Shown here: positions 8,275 to 15,994 of the stretch, one piece after another
Position numbering within the stretch: position 1 is the stretch's first letter
Layout of the letters: every line of letters begins with the position of its first letter
NCBI GenBank assembly: GCA_004556455.1
Contig: SFGY01000001.1
Span: forward strand, 62,001-126,000
Direction of reading: 5' to 3'
DNA length: 64,000 bases
From: Clostridiales bacterium
Lineage (GTDB): Bacteria > Bacillota > Clostridia > Saccharofermentanales > DTU023
Made by a program: the position numbers and the translations under genes
Notes under the pieces: model-generated
What the model was told of the DNA's origin: nothing
Seen by the model: only the letters and a program-made list of their open reading frames with translations
Database searches by the model: none

Positions 8275-9453
8275 ATGCAAGAACGAAAAACACTTACTAT
8301 TCTTATATTTTCCGCAATCGTGCTTTTTACTGCGGTTTTTTTAACCGCTGCGGTTATTCGCCTGCAGGAAAAACAATCCGTCAGCATGCGCGCTCTTTCT
8401 GTGAATACAGGCAATCCATCTGCTCCTTTTGATTTTTTGTCAGCTGCCAGACAGGAAAAGGAGAGTGCACAAAATCATCGTCGTGAGAGCAGCGCTCCTG
8501 CAATCAGCAGAACAGAACGAGCCGCCGGAACGATTAAAGCAACAAAATATTCAGGAAATCTATCCCATCAATTTGATTTGAGTTTAGCCAGTGGCCTGCG
8601 GCAAAATAAACGCTCCGCTTCCGAATCAAAGAAAAAAGAAGCGGTACGTTTAACTCTGCCTGCAGATGTCCGCAGACAGATTGATGAGGCGGACGAAGAG
8701 ATTCTGCAGCGAGCACTGGATCTCGCCGTTCTTCAGTATACCGAAGCGGAAATACCCACTCCTCAGACGGGCCTGGCTGCAGCGGCAGCCGATAATGTTG
8801 AGCTGGCTCCCGTGCCAACGCCCGAACCTGCACCGGAGCCGACGCCTGAACCGACTCCGGCACCGACGCCGGAGGCGCAGCTTCCTGAATCTGTCCAGCC
8901 ATCTCCTTTTGCTGCGCAGCAGCCTTTAGGGCAGGACCCGGCAGATTGGCAAAACCAGGGGCAGGGCAATGCCTATTTGGCTAATGTTATCAATTCTTCT
9001 TTCAGTACTCCGGGAAGTACAGCTGTAGCGGAGGCCAATTTTCAGATTGTTGCCAGCCTTCTCCAACGTAACGGCAATGCTAATTATCTCAGTTTTAATG
9101 ACAATGGAGATGGTACGATTACAGTAGACGGCAGTGTTTTAGCCGTAAGTCAGGTCTATAACTGGAACAGTACCTGTTATGATGGTTATGAGTGCGCCAA
9201 GCTGTCGGACTTTGCTTATGGCGACTGCAACCCCACAGCGAGCGGGATTCTCGCTCAGCGCGGCCTTATTGCCTGTAATGATCTCCCGATGGGAGCGGTT
9301 GTTTTTGTGGAAGATTACGGTCTGGCTGTTGTAGCTGACCGCCACGGCATGGGTTCCGGCTTCATTGATCTTTCTTATGATGCACACGAAATAGAGAACG
9401 GCATAGGTCTGGCCACGGCAAGGCGCAATGTCTATCTCATTTCAATCCCCTGA
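8275..9453 (+). CDS. membrane-anchored 3D-domain (YabE/MltA-fold) protein
   Basis: A 392-residue protein with an N-terminal membrane anchor (about 7-32), a long low-complexity linker including a PTPEPAPEPTPEPTP repeat (about 180-205), and a C-terminal 3D domain (about 300-392). The three aspartates that name the domain are seen at D336 (ACNDLPMG), D355 (VVADRHG) and D365 (FIDLSYD). Related domains form the lytic transglycosylase fold of MltA and YabE/Rpf-like proteins, which cut peptidoglycan. The position directly before rsmA mirrors yabE in Bacillus, although the rnmV gene usually between them is absent and there is no G5 domain. AAGG lies 8 nt before the ATG. It is probably extracytoplasmic and acts on cell wall. 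Confidence 0.8.
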   Translation: MQERKTLTILIFSAIVLFTAVFLTAAVIRLQEKQSVSMRALSVNTGNPSAPFDFLSAARQEKESAQNHRRESSAPAISRTERAAGTIKATKYSGNLSHQFDLSLASGLRQNKRSASESKKKEAVRLTLPADVRRQIDEADEEILQRALDLAVLQYTEAEIPTPQTGLAAAAADNVELAPVPTPEPAPEPTPEPTPAPTPEAQLPESVQPSPFAAQQPLGQDPADWQNQGQGNAYLANVINSSFSTPGSTAVAEANFQIVASLLQRNGNANYLSFNDNGDGTITVDGSVLAVSQVYNWNSTCYDGYECAKLSDFAYGDCNPTASGILAQRGLIACNDLPMGAVVFVEDYGLAVVADRHGMGSGFIDLSYDAHEIENGIGLATARRNVYLISIP

Positions 9454-10298
9454 TGGAAACTTCATCCGCAACTTATCCTGACGTTCGTGAGCTTCTGCTT
9501 GCTTATGACCTGAGACCTAAAAAATCTCTGGGACAGAATTTTCTTTGTCGTCCCGAGCTTTGTCGGGAGATGTCATTCCTCTTCCCTCTGGATAAGCACT
9601 CTGTCGTTTTGGAGATTGGTCCGGGTCTCGGGAACCTAAGTTATGAACTGCTTTCCAGAGGTGCAGATCTCTCCTGCATCGAACTCGATCGCCGTTTTGA
9701 GGAGGTTTTGAAACGAGAACTTCCGCAGGAAAAACTGAGACTTATTTTCGCGGATGCCCGCGCGATACATTTTGCTGATTTGCTCGATAGCAATAAAAAA
9801 GCCTATCTCTTCGGCAATCTACCCTATTATCTTAGTACTGAACTTTTTAACAAAGCCCTGGTGGAAGTCCCTTATGCCAGCGGCTTTTGTTTTCTCCTGC
9901 AAAAGGAAACGGCGCTTCGTCTGACGGCTGATCCGGGTGGCAAAGCCTATGGACCTTCGGCTGTACTGGCGGCCGTATATGGTTCGAAAAAAATCAGTAA
10001 AACGCTTGGCCCGGGGTGTTTTTATCCTCAGCCTGAAGTTGACAGCGTTGTCCTCAGCCTTTATCCACACGCTCAGCAACGGCTCAAGAGCTCGAGCTGG
10101 TCGAGTTTTGAGCGCTTTCTTAAACTTGCTTTCGCCCAGCGCCGAAAAACACTGAAAAATACACTGAAATCTCTGCCTCTGGAGCAGCTTGACGCAGCGG
10201 AGCAAAAGTTCCTGTCGCAAAGAGCTGAAAACCTGAGCCCGGAAGAGTATCTGAGTTTATTTTCAAAGCTGCGGCCTGAAGCAGCGTTGTATTCATGA
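9453..10298 (+). CDS. rsmA: 16S rRNA dimethyladenosine transferase RsmA (KsgA)
   Basis: A 281-residue enzyme that dimethylates two adjacent adenosines in the 3' terminal helix of 16S rRNA. The N-terminal KKSLGQNFL motif, the SAM-binding VLEIGPGLGNLS loop, the acidic ELDRRF strand end and the catalytic FGNLPYYLS motif are all present. A helical C-terminal domain of normal length follows. Its start overlaps the stop of the 3D-domain gene by one base, which implies translational coupling within the same operon. Confidence 0.97.
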   Translation: METSSATYPDVRELLLAYDLRPKKSLGQNFLCRPELCREMSFLFPLDKHSVVLEIGPGLGNLSYELLSRGADLSCIELDRRFEEVLKRELPQEKLRLIFADARAIHFADLLDSNKKAYLFGNLPYYLSTELFNKALVEVPYASGFCFLLQKETALRLTADPGGKAYGPSAVLAAVYGSKKISKTLGPGCFYPQPEVDSVVLSLYPHAQQRLKSSSWSSFERFLKLAFAQRRKTLKNTLKSLPLEQLDAAEQKFLSQRAENLSPEEYLSLFSKLRPEAALYS

Positions 10299-10329
10299 TA
10301 AAATGTTGCGAGAGAAAGAGGTGAGCGCT

Positions 10330-10821
10330 GTGGAGGAGCGGATTTCAGTGCGCATAGGGTCCATGACGTATCGTGTCCTGGCCAATGAGAATGCTGAATA
10401 TATGCGCGCGATTGCCAAAATGGCGGATGAGCTGATTTGTACCCTGAAAAGTCAGAATACAGGGATGGGAGATCAGGCAGCTTCTGTTCTTGCCCTGGTG
10501 AACCTTCTGGATCAGATCGAAAAAATGAAGGAATCCGGAAGTCAGGTAGCGGGAGCGCAGGATCGCCTGCAAAAGGAGCTTGAAGAAAGTCAGGCCAACC
10601 TTTTGCGCATGCGCGAGCAGTGCTGGGAAATTAAAAAAGACCTCCTTTATTATCGCAATCTCTGTGAGATTTATGAGGAAAGGATCTCGCAGATGGCACC
10701 GGCCGGCAGCAGTCGCAAAAGCGCTAAAGCGAAAGGCGGGGATGAAGCCAAACCCCTGGATCGCATGCAACGCAGCTTTGAAGAAATTGAGAATCCACAT
10801 GAAAATTCCCCTTTATCTTGA
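10330..10821 (+). CDS. zapA: cell division protein ZapA
   Basis: A ZapA-family protein of about 163 residues that promotes bundling of FtsZ at the division site. The N-terminal globular part (VRIGSMTYRVLANENAEYMRAIA) is the family's hallmark, followed by a long coiled coil (about 70-125) and a basic tail. I prefer the GTG at 10330 because an AGAGGTG site lies 7 nt upstream; an ATG at 10303 adds nine residues but has no ribosome site. It sits 31 nt after rsmA and overlaps dut by 23 nt. Confidence 0.8.
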   Translation: MEERISVRIGSMTYRVLANENAEYMRAIAKMADELICTLKSQNTGMGDQAASVLALVNLLDQIEKMKESGSQVAGAQDRLQKELEESQANLLRMREQCWEIKKDLLYYRNLCEIYEERISQMAPAGSSRKSAKAKGGDEAKPLDRMQRSFEEIENPHENSPLS

Positions 10822-11431
10822 GTGGCTCCATCCGGAAACTGACCAGGATGAGCTTCGGCCATTTTATGCAAGTCCCGCTTCAGCAGGCTTTGATTTAAAA
10901 GCTGCGGCTGACCTGCTCATCGCACCGGGAGCAACGGTTCTTGTGCCCACTGGTTTGAGGATGGCCATCCCTGAGGGTTATGAACTGGAGATTCGTCCCC
11001 GCAGCGGTCTTTCACTGCGCAGCCGACTTCGTCTTCCCAACACGCCTGGAACGATTGACTCAGATTATCGTGATGAAGTTAAGATTCTCGCCTATAACAG
11101 CTTCTCGCAAGCCGAGATACCGGCCTTGCTGGCTGCACAATCTGCATTGTTGCAAAGTTTCGGCAAAATTGCGGAGTGCCTGCCCTTAAGAGAATATCTC
11201 GAGCAGCGCGGACAAAGTGAGGCGGTCCACTCCCTGCCTGGGAAAATGGCGGAGCTTCCCGTTTATCTTGACGAGGCTGGCGAGCTTTGGGGAAGTCTGC
11301 GCATCAAAAGGGGTGAACGACTCGCCCAGGCCCTGCTCAAACCGGTAGCTCAGGCGGAGTTTAAGGACAGCGAGGATATATCTGCTTTTGGTGAGGATCG
11401 TGGCGGCGGGTTTGGCCACAGCGGGATATAG
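10799..11431 (+). CDS. dut: dUTP diphosphatase with an internal insertion
   Basis: A 210-residue dUTPase that hydrolyses dUTP to dUMP and PPi, protecting DNA and feeding thymidylate synthesis (thyA lies 25 kb on). All five trimeric-dUTPase motifs are readable: I ASAGFDLKAA, II RPRSGL, III NTPGTIDSDYRDEV, IV RIKRGERLAQ, V RGGGFGHSG. Between III and IV (residues about 101-166) there is an extra, mostly helical segment of roughly 55 residues, so the protein is much longer than the usual 140-150. Catalytic Asp of motif III is kept. It overlaps zapA by 23 nt, suggesting coupled translation; no strong ribosome site is seen. Confidence 0.9.
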   Translation: MKIPLYLEWLHPETDQDELRPFYASPASAGFDLKAAADLLIAPGATVLVPTGLRMAIPEGYELEIRPRSGLSLRSRLRLPNTPGTIDSDYRDEVKILAYNSFSQAEIPALLAAQSALLQSFGKIAECLPLREYLEQRGQSEAVHSLPGKMAELPVYLDEAGELWGSLRIKRGERLAQALLKPVAQAEFKDSEDISAFGEDRGGGFGHSGI

Positions 11432-11440
11432 GCCATGAGC

Positions 11441-12481
11441 TTATTCAGAAGCAGGCGTATATTCTATCCAACGATCCAGAAAGCTTTTTAAACTTTGGAG
11501 ATAGCTCTCCTGATCCTCCGTAAAGGCACTGATGTGTCCGGCTTTTGCAATTTCACTTACGAGAGTCATTTCACCATTTAAGCGCAGACGTTCATTGATA
11601 AATGCATCGATGGAATGCTGTGGAATTCGCTGCTCCGGCAAATTTCTTATGATAAACATAGGTGATTGAATCTGACTTGCCAACGGGATGAGATTGGTGA
11701 GCTGACCTGCTCCTGAGGCCAGGCGTACGGCTTCAGGTAAAAATGGCCAGTAGAGATGTTGGTTCATGAAGCCTTCGGGGTTCATATCCACACGGATATA
11801 ATCAAAAACTGAAGCGGCCGGCGTATCCAGAAGCAGGGCCTGTACATCTTTTCTGCAGAGATTTGGCAGTTCCGGATCAGCCGCCAGCGCCTTTTCGTCC
11901 GGAGCTTCAATGGGGAGCTCATTCCAGGCAAGAAGCGCAGCGGTGACACCGCTGCCAAAGCCATAAAGCAACATGCGTTTGTCGCCACTGAGCCGCTCTG
12001 CAGCCATCATCGCTGCGAGCACATCTTTATATTCGGAAAGTCCATAGGCGGACTGCAGGCCGTCGGATTTACCGGAATGGCGTAGATCAAAGGAGAGAAC
12101 GTTAAAATCCTCTTCGTTCAGGAAACGGTAAAGTTCAGCTGTCTGCAGATCAAATTGCAGACGGTTATCTCCGTTATTGTGGATAAGAATCACGTTCCCG
12201 CGCGAGGCTGCGCGAGATTTAAAAAACCAGCCGCTCAGCAGGATATCTGAGCGCTGAGAGCGAAAGCTGATTTCATCACAGGGTGGCATGAGATGTGCAC
12301 CGATGTGATTAAAGGGTTTTGCAGGTAGGCTCATCAGGAGGTGCGCCGTCTGAAAAACAGAGAAGAGAGCGGTGAGCGCAAGTCCCAGAATCACAATGAT
12401 GAGGATAAGGATGAGCAGCAGCCAGCGGCCTCCTTTTTTCGAAGGCTCGGCTTTTGTTCTGAGTTCACCTTTTAAGCTCAT
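11441..12481 (-). CDS. membrane-anchored alpha/beta hydrolase-fold protein, nucleophile serine missing
   Basis: A 346-residue protein with one N-terminal membrane helix (about 20-45) and an alpha/beta hydrolase fold behind it. Fold landmarks are VILIHNNGDN (oxyanion strand), VLSFDLRHSGKSDG, LLYGFGSGVTAALL (elbow), and a C-terminal AGHISAF carrying the His. At the elbow the sequence is G-F-G-S-G instead of G-x-S-x-G, so Gly176 takes the nucleophile place. I moved the start to the ATG at 12481, which has GGGAGG 6 nt upstream; another in-frame ATG lies at 12502. It is convergent with dut and divergent from tsaD. Substrate unknown; it may be inactive or use the neighbouring serine. Confidence 0.75.
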   Translation of the reverse strand: MSLKGELRTKAEPSKKGGRWLLLILILIIVILGLALTALFSVFQTAHLLMSLPAKPFNHIGAHLMPPCDEISFRSQRSDILLSGWFFKSRAASRGNVILIHNNGDNRLQFDLQTAELYRFLNEEDFNVLSFDLRHSGKSDGLQSAYGLSEYKDVLAAMMAAERLSGDKRMLLYGFGSGVTAALLAWNELPIEAPDEKALAADPELPNLCRKDVQALLLDTPAASVFDYIRVDMNPEGFMNQHLYWPFLPEAVRLASGAGQLTNLIPLASQIQSPMFIIRNLPEQRIPQHSIDAFINERLRLNGEMTLVSEIAKAGHISAFTEDQESYLQSLKSFLDRWIEYTPASE

Positions 12482-12523
12482 CTGAACCTCCCGCTTTAGC
12501 ATTCACGCCTGGAAAGACTAAGT

Positions 12524-12553
12524 TTGAGTATAACTCAAGTCCGCGTTTATATG
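12524..12553 (+). promoter_or_regulatory. probable tsaD promoter with palindromic -35 region
   Basis: TTGAGT at 12524-12529 is followed 17-18 bp later by TTATAT/TATATG. The -35 hexamer is half of a perfect palindrome, TTGAGT-ATA-ACTCAA (12524-12538), in the divergent gap between the hydrolase and tsaD. Confidence 0.45.
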
Positions 12554-12585
12554 TGTTACAATCAAAATTCAGTGAAAGGGAATTT

Positions 12586-13626
12586 ATGCTTATTTTAGGA
12601 ATAGAGTCATCCTGTGATGAGTGCTGTGCGGCCGTTATTGAAGATGGCCGTCACATACGTTCGAATGGTATCCGCTCGTCGGCTGCCATTCACGAAAAAT
12701 ACGGAGGGGTTGTCCCGGAGATCGCCTCGCGGGAACATCTTCTTGCGGTCGTTCCGGTTATTGAAGAGGCTCTGAATGCTGCACAGTGCCAGCTTTCTGA
12801 TGTGGAGGCCATTGCCGTTACAGCCGGCCCGGGCTTAATCGGCTCCCTGCTGGTGGGGGTGTCTGCAGCCAAAGCCCTGGCTGCTGCGAGTGGGAAAGCG
12901 CTCGTCCCGGTACATCATCTGGCCGGGCATGTGGCGGCCAACTACCTGGCTCACCCCGAGCTGAAGCCGCCCTTTCTGGCGCTTCTCTGCTCCGGAGCCC
13001 ACAGCCACATCATCCATGTCAAAACGTATACGGAATATTGCATTCTGGCCCGTACCAGAGATGATGCGGCGGGTGAAGCCTTTGATAAAATCGCCCGTGA
13101 AATCGGGCTGGGTTATCCCGGAGGGCCAAAAATCGACCGCGTAAGTAAAACGGGACAGCCGGATGCTCTGGATCTTCCCCGTACACACTTTAAAGATAGC
13201 CTGGATTTTTCTTTTTCAGGCCTTAAGACGGCTGTTCTTAATAAAGTTCACCAGGCTGAGCAGCAGGCCAGAAGAGAAGGACGGCAGCGCGAAGATATTC
13301 TCAGCACGGCGGATATTGCAGCCAGTTTTCAGGAAGCAGTCTGTCGTGTGCTGATCGATCATCTTGGGCAAATTGCCGAACAGTGTGAGGAAAAGCAGAT
13401 TGTCCTTGCCGGTGGAGTTTCCGCCAATTCGCGCCTGCGGGAACTGGCCGGGCAGCTTTGCAAAGAAAAGAAGCTGGAGTTATATCTCCCTCCCATTGAA
13501 CTTTGTACTGATAACGCCGCCATGATCGGAGCTCAGGGATACTATGAATATCTGGCCGGGACGCGGGCAGATTTACGGCTCAATCCACGTTCTCAGTGGG
13601 AGCTGGGGACGGCGTTACTCAGCTGA
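12586..13626 (+). CDS. tsaD: tRNA N6-adenosine threonylcarbamoyltransferase TsaD
   Basis: A 346-residue TsaD, which transfers the threonylcarbamoyl group to A37 of ANN-decoding tRNAs together with TsaB and TsaE. The N-terminal ILGIESSCDECCAAVI, the metal-binding HHLAGH motif, the Gly-rich TAGPGLIGSLLVG strand and the C-terminal VLAGGVSANSRLR and TDNAAMIG segments are all present. The frame is open from a GTG at 12553, but the ATG at 12586 has AAAGGG 6 nt upstream and gives the family's N-terminus. tsaB and tsaE are not in the window. Confidence 0.96.
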   Translation: MLILGIESSCDECCAAVIEDGRHIRSNGIRSSAAIHEKYGGVVPEIASREHLLAVVPVIEEALNAAQCQLSDVEAIAVTAGPGLIGSLLVGVSAAKALAAASGKALVPVHHLAGHVAANYLAHPELKPPFLALLCSGAHSHIIHVKTYTEYCILARTRDDAAGEAFDKIAREIGLGYPGGPKIDRVSKTGQPDALDLPRTHFKDSLDFSFSGLKTAVLNKVHQAEQQARREGRQREDILSTADIAASFQEAVCRVLIDHLGQIAEQCEEKQIVLAGGVSANSRLRELAGQLCKEKKLELYLPPIELCTDNAAMIGAQGYYEYLAGTRADLRLNPRSQWELGTALLS

Positions 13627-13944
13627 AGCCATGGTCAAAACTGTGAATAAAAAGGTGAAGGCCTGAAGAATCAGCTTTTCATTCCCGTGGGAATGTTAAA
13701 AAGAATGTGAATAAAGTGAATAGCGCCAGCTCTTGCAAACCATATGTCAAGCATTTGAAAGAGAATTGTAACATATGAGAGCAGAAGCTTGAAGAAGCTC
13801 GAAAGCTGGTGCATCTTACTCTATAATACTTAAAGAATGGCCGGACAGAATAGCCCGGATTGAGATTTGTGATCGTAAGATCTCATTTGAACACTGAACA
13901 CCTGAGGAAAATCAGTGGCCGAAAGGAGCCGTGAAAGCTGACGG
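13627..13944. promoter_or_regulatory. tsaD-smpB intergenic region with palindrome and -10 box
   Basis: This 318-nt gap has a perfect 7-bp palindrome with a 2-nt centre (CATTCCC-GT-GGGAATG, 13680-13695), not followed by a T run. A TATAAT at 13822-13827 could be the smpB -10 box, though no good -35 hexamer lies 17 bp before it. I see no RNA gene. Confidence 0.4.
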
Positions 13945-14400
13945 ATGAAAGCTGAAGGCACAAAAGTTATCGTGGAAAACCGCAAGGCGAGACATGAATA
14001 CGAAATTCTTGAGGATTTTGAGGCGGGTATCGTTTTGACGGGCACAGAAGTGAAGTCACTCCGGCAGGGAAAAGCAAACCTGAAGGAATCTTTCGCCCGA
14101 GTAAAAAATGGGGAAATCTGGCTCATTGGCATGCATATTTCTCCCTATAAAGAGGGAAACCGCTACAATCCGGATCCTCTCCGTCCCCGAAAACTGCTCC
14201 TTCATCGCAGTGAGATTCGCAAACTGAGTGCTAAAGTTGCTCAGGATGGTCTTACCCTGGTTCCTCTCAAACTTTATTTCAAGCGTGGACTCTGCAAGTG
14301 CAGTCTTGGTCTCGCCAGAGGCAGAAAGCTCTACGATAAGCGTGAAAATTTGAAAAAAAGAGAAGCCGATCGACAAGTTCGGCAAAGTTTCCGACACTAG
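13945..14400 (+). CDS. smpB: SsrA-binding protein SmpB
   Basis: A 151-residue SmpB, the protein partner that carries tmRNA to stalled ribosomes. The family core is intact: ENRKARHEYEI, GIVLTGTEVKSLRQGKANL, and the basic tail KLYDKRENLKKREADR that reaches into the mRNA channel. The start is the ATG at 13945; an AAGGAG lies 16 nt upstream, an unusually long spacing, and a six-codon frame from a GTG at 13931 ends over this ATG. The ssrA gene is only about 1 kb away on the opposite strand. Confidence 0.95.
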   Translation: MKAEGTKVIVENRKARHEYEILEDFEAGIVLTGTEVKSLRQGKANLKESFARVKNGEIWLIGMHISPYKEGNRYNPDPLRPRKLLLHRSEIRKLSAKVAQDGLTLVPLKLYFKRGLCKCSLGLARGRKLYDKRENLKKREADRQVRQSFRH

Positions 14401-14415
14401 GGCTCAGAGGAGAGG

Positions 14416-14431
14416 GGAGGGGACTTCTATT
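14416..14431 (+). promoter_or_regulatory. strong Shine-Dalgarno before an in-frame ATT codon
   Basis: GGAGGGG at 14416-14422 stands 6 nt before an ATT codon at 14429, in frame with the PP2C gene. There is no ATG, GTG or TTG in this frame between the upstream stop (14351) and the GTG at 14480, so ATT is a candidate start. Confidence 0.5.
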
Positions 14432-14479
14432 CCCAGAGTTATTTCCTGCGGGATTACGCAGGCTGGCAGCCGTAAGACG

Positions 14480-15283
14480 GTGAACGAAGACAGCTTTCAA
14501 TGTGTCGGGCGAATTTATCCGGACACATTGGATTCGCGTGAGGAAAAAATCAGCAACTGCGAGGACTTCTGGCAGATCTATTCAGTCTGTGATGGACTTG
14601 GTGGAGCCGGCATTGGCGACATCGCCGGTCGTGTGATTCAAGGTGCTATCTGTGAATTGCGCAGGGGTTTTCCGCTTTTGGATCCCATGAATTTTGATTT
14701 CGCCAGATATATTCAGGCTTTTGTCGATCAGGCTGATGCGGCCCTGCGGGGGCGCCTCTCGCGCTTTGCCGGGCTTCCGGTAGGGTGTTCGCTGGCGTTG
14801 ATTATGTTTGCCGGAGATACTGCATATACGATGAGCATTGGCAATTGCCGCTGTTATCTTTACAGGCAACAAAAGCTCTATGTCATGACCAGAGATCTGC
14901 GCCTCAATGAAGAGCGGGATGAGCGTCCATTGCTCTTTTTTGGCAATCATCCTGGCAGTCAGCATCTGCGTGCTCATAATCTCACCGAGATGACTGTGCA
15001 GGCAGGAGATCAGTTTCTGATTGTCAGTGATGGTTTTACCAGGGCCATGGAAGCTCAGGATATCCAGCATGTTATGGAACGTCCTTCCCGCTGGGCGGAT
15101 CTGGTAGCCAATCTCTTTCAGACCGCACGCCGTTATGATGCCAGCGAGGATCAGACGATTCTGGGTCTGCATGTAGAAAGTCGCCGGGTTTTTGCCGATC
15201 CGTTTGAGAGCTGCGACGATGAGGATATAAAAATCTGGCCCGGTTCAGCAAGGCAGCGGAGAAAGCCGTTACTACAGAATTAA
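14480..15283 (+). CDS. PP2C-type (PPM) serine/threonine protein phosphatase
   Basis: A metal-dependent phosphatase of at least 267 residues. Motifs in order: NEDSF at the start, VCDGLGGAGIGD (metal-binding Asp), GCSLALIMF, SIGNCRCYLYR, IVSDGF and SEDQTILG (C-terminal metal site). The listed GTG is the first standard start, but it begins inside the first beta-strand: the residues just upstream read ITQAGSRKTV, which matches the usual 'G.vR..NEDs' opening. Starting at ATT 14429 with a GGAGGGG site would restore it (17 more residues). It likely dephosphorylates Ser/Thr phosphoproteins; no partner kinase is visible here. It follows smpB and ends at a shared terminator. Confidence 0.85.
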   Translation: MNEDSFQCVGRIYPDTLDSREEKISNCEDFWQIYSVCDGLGGAGIGDIAGRVIQGAICELRRGFPLLDPMNFDFARYIQAFVDQADAALRGRLSRFAGLPVGCSLALIMFAGDTAYTMSIGNCRCYLYRQQKLYVMTRDLRLNEERDERPLLFFGNHPGSQHLRAHNLTEMTVQAGDQFLIVSDGFTRAMEAQDIQHVMERPSRWADLVANLFQTARRYDASEDQTILGLHVESRRVFADPFESCDDEDIKIWPGSARQRRKPLLQN

Positions 15284-15304
15284 CCCCCATTTTGACAAAA
15301 AAAA

Positions 15305-15341
15305 GTCCGCCGTTAATCTACTAAAAATAACGGCGGATTTT
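15305..15341. terminator. bidirectional terminator between PP2C gene and ssrA
   Basis: TCCGCCGTTA (15306-15315) pairs perfectly with TAACGGCGGA (15328-15337). A T run follows on the + strand and an A run (eight T on the - strand) precedes, so it ends both the phosphatase gene and the tmRNA gene. Confidence 0.88.
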
Positions 15342-15717
15342 TGGTGGAGGTGAGGGGAATTGAACCCCTGTCCGAAACCGCGTCCATCGGGACATCTCCG
15401 GGCGCATCCGATCCTTGGATTATTCGTATTTGCCTTTCCCGACCGGCAGGGTCAAGGTGTCCACTAGCTTCATTCTACAAAATGGCGGCAAAGCTTAGGC
15501 CATTTCGTTTTTCCCTTTAACCTCCCCTGGACAAGGTCTGCGCGTTAACGTGGAAATTCCTTTCGGCAGATCGATTGGTTCCACGGCAGGCGTGTTTACG
15601 CAGCTGCGAGTGCCGGTTTATTGGCGTTTAAGTTTGTTCCCGTTTTTTAAAGAGGCCAACGGGACCCTCTGCCCGCTTTCCCGATTTCAACCATCCCGTC
15701 GAAACCAGTACACCCCC
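15342..15717 (-). ncRNA. ssrA: transfer-messenger RNA (tmRNA)
   Basis: A one-piece tmRNA of about 376 nt. The 5' end reads GGGGGTGTACTGGTTTCGAC and the 3' end GGGGTTCAATTCCCCTCAC then CTCCACCA, so the 7-bp acceptor stem (one G-U pair), the T arm and encoded CCA are all present. The tag frame ends in ANKPALAAA and a TAA at 15598-15596. If translation resumes at the GGA at 15640-15638, the tag is GTNLNANKPALAAA, similar in style to the G-starting tags of Bacilli. The RNA rescues stalled ribosomes together with SmpB. Confidence 0.95.
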
Positions 15718-15994
15718 GAACATGGGGTGAAACCATAAACCATTACTCTTTATTCAGTGTAGCACAGAGCCAGGAATCAGGATGAAACATAGGTACTTAT
15801 TTGTTTGTGTTTGCTTGTGTTTTTCAAAGTCAGGATATAAAAAAGTCCATTTATGACAATTTATATATTTTTTTAGCGATTTTTCCCTTCGCTTTGTGGC
15901 ATTTTCAGTATTTTCTTCGCTCTTCATATGTTAGGATAATACTAAGGATGCATGAATCAGATGATTTATGCCAGCTTGTTTTGGAGGTGATTGT

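Noticed and set aside
8810..8880. Short tandem DNA repeats as a CRISPR-like array
   Set aside because: They encode the PTPEP linker of the 3D-domain protein; no spacers exist. No CRISPR array was seen anywhere in the window.
15740..15994. Purine riboswitch before the NCS2 permease
   Set aside because: The leader is AT-rich but I could not find the three-way junction with its conserved loop sequences.
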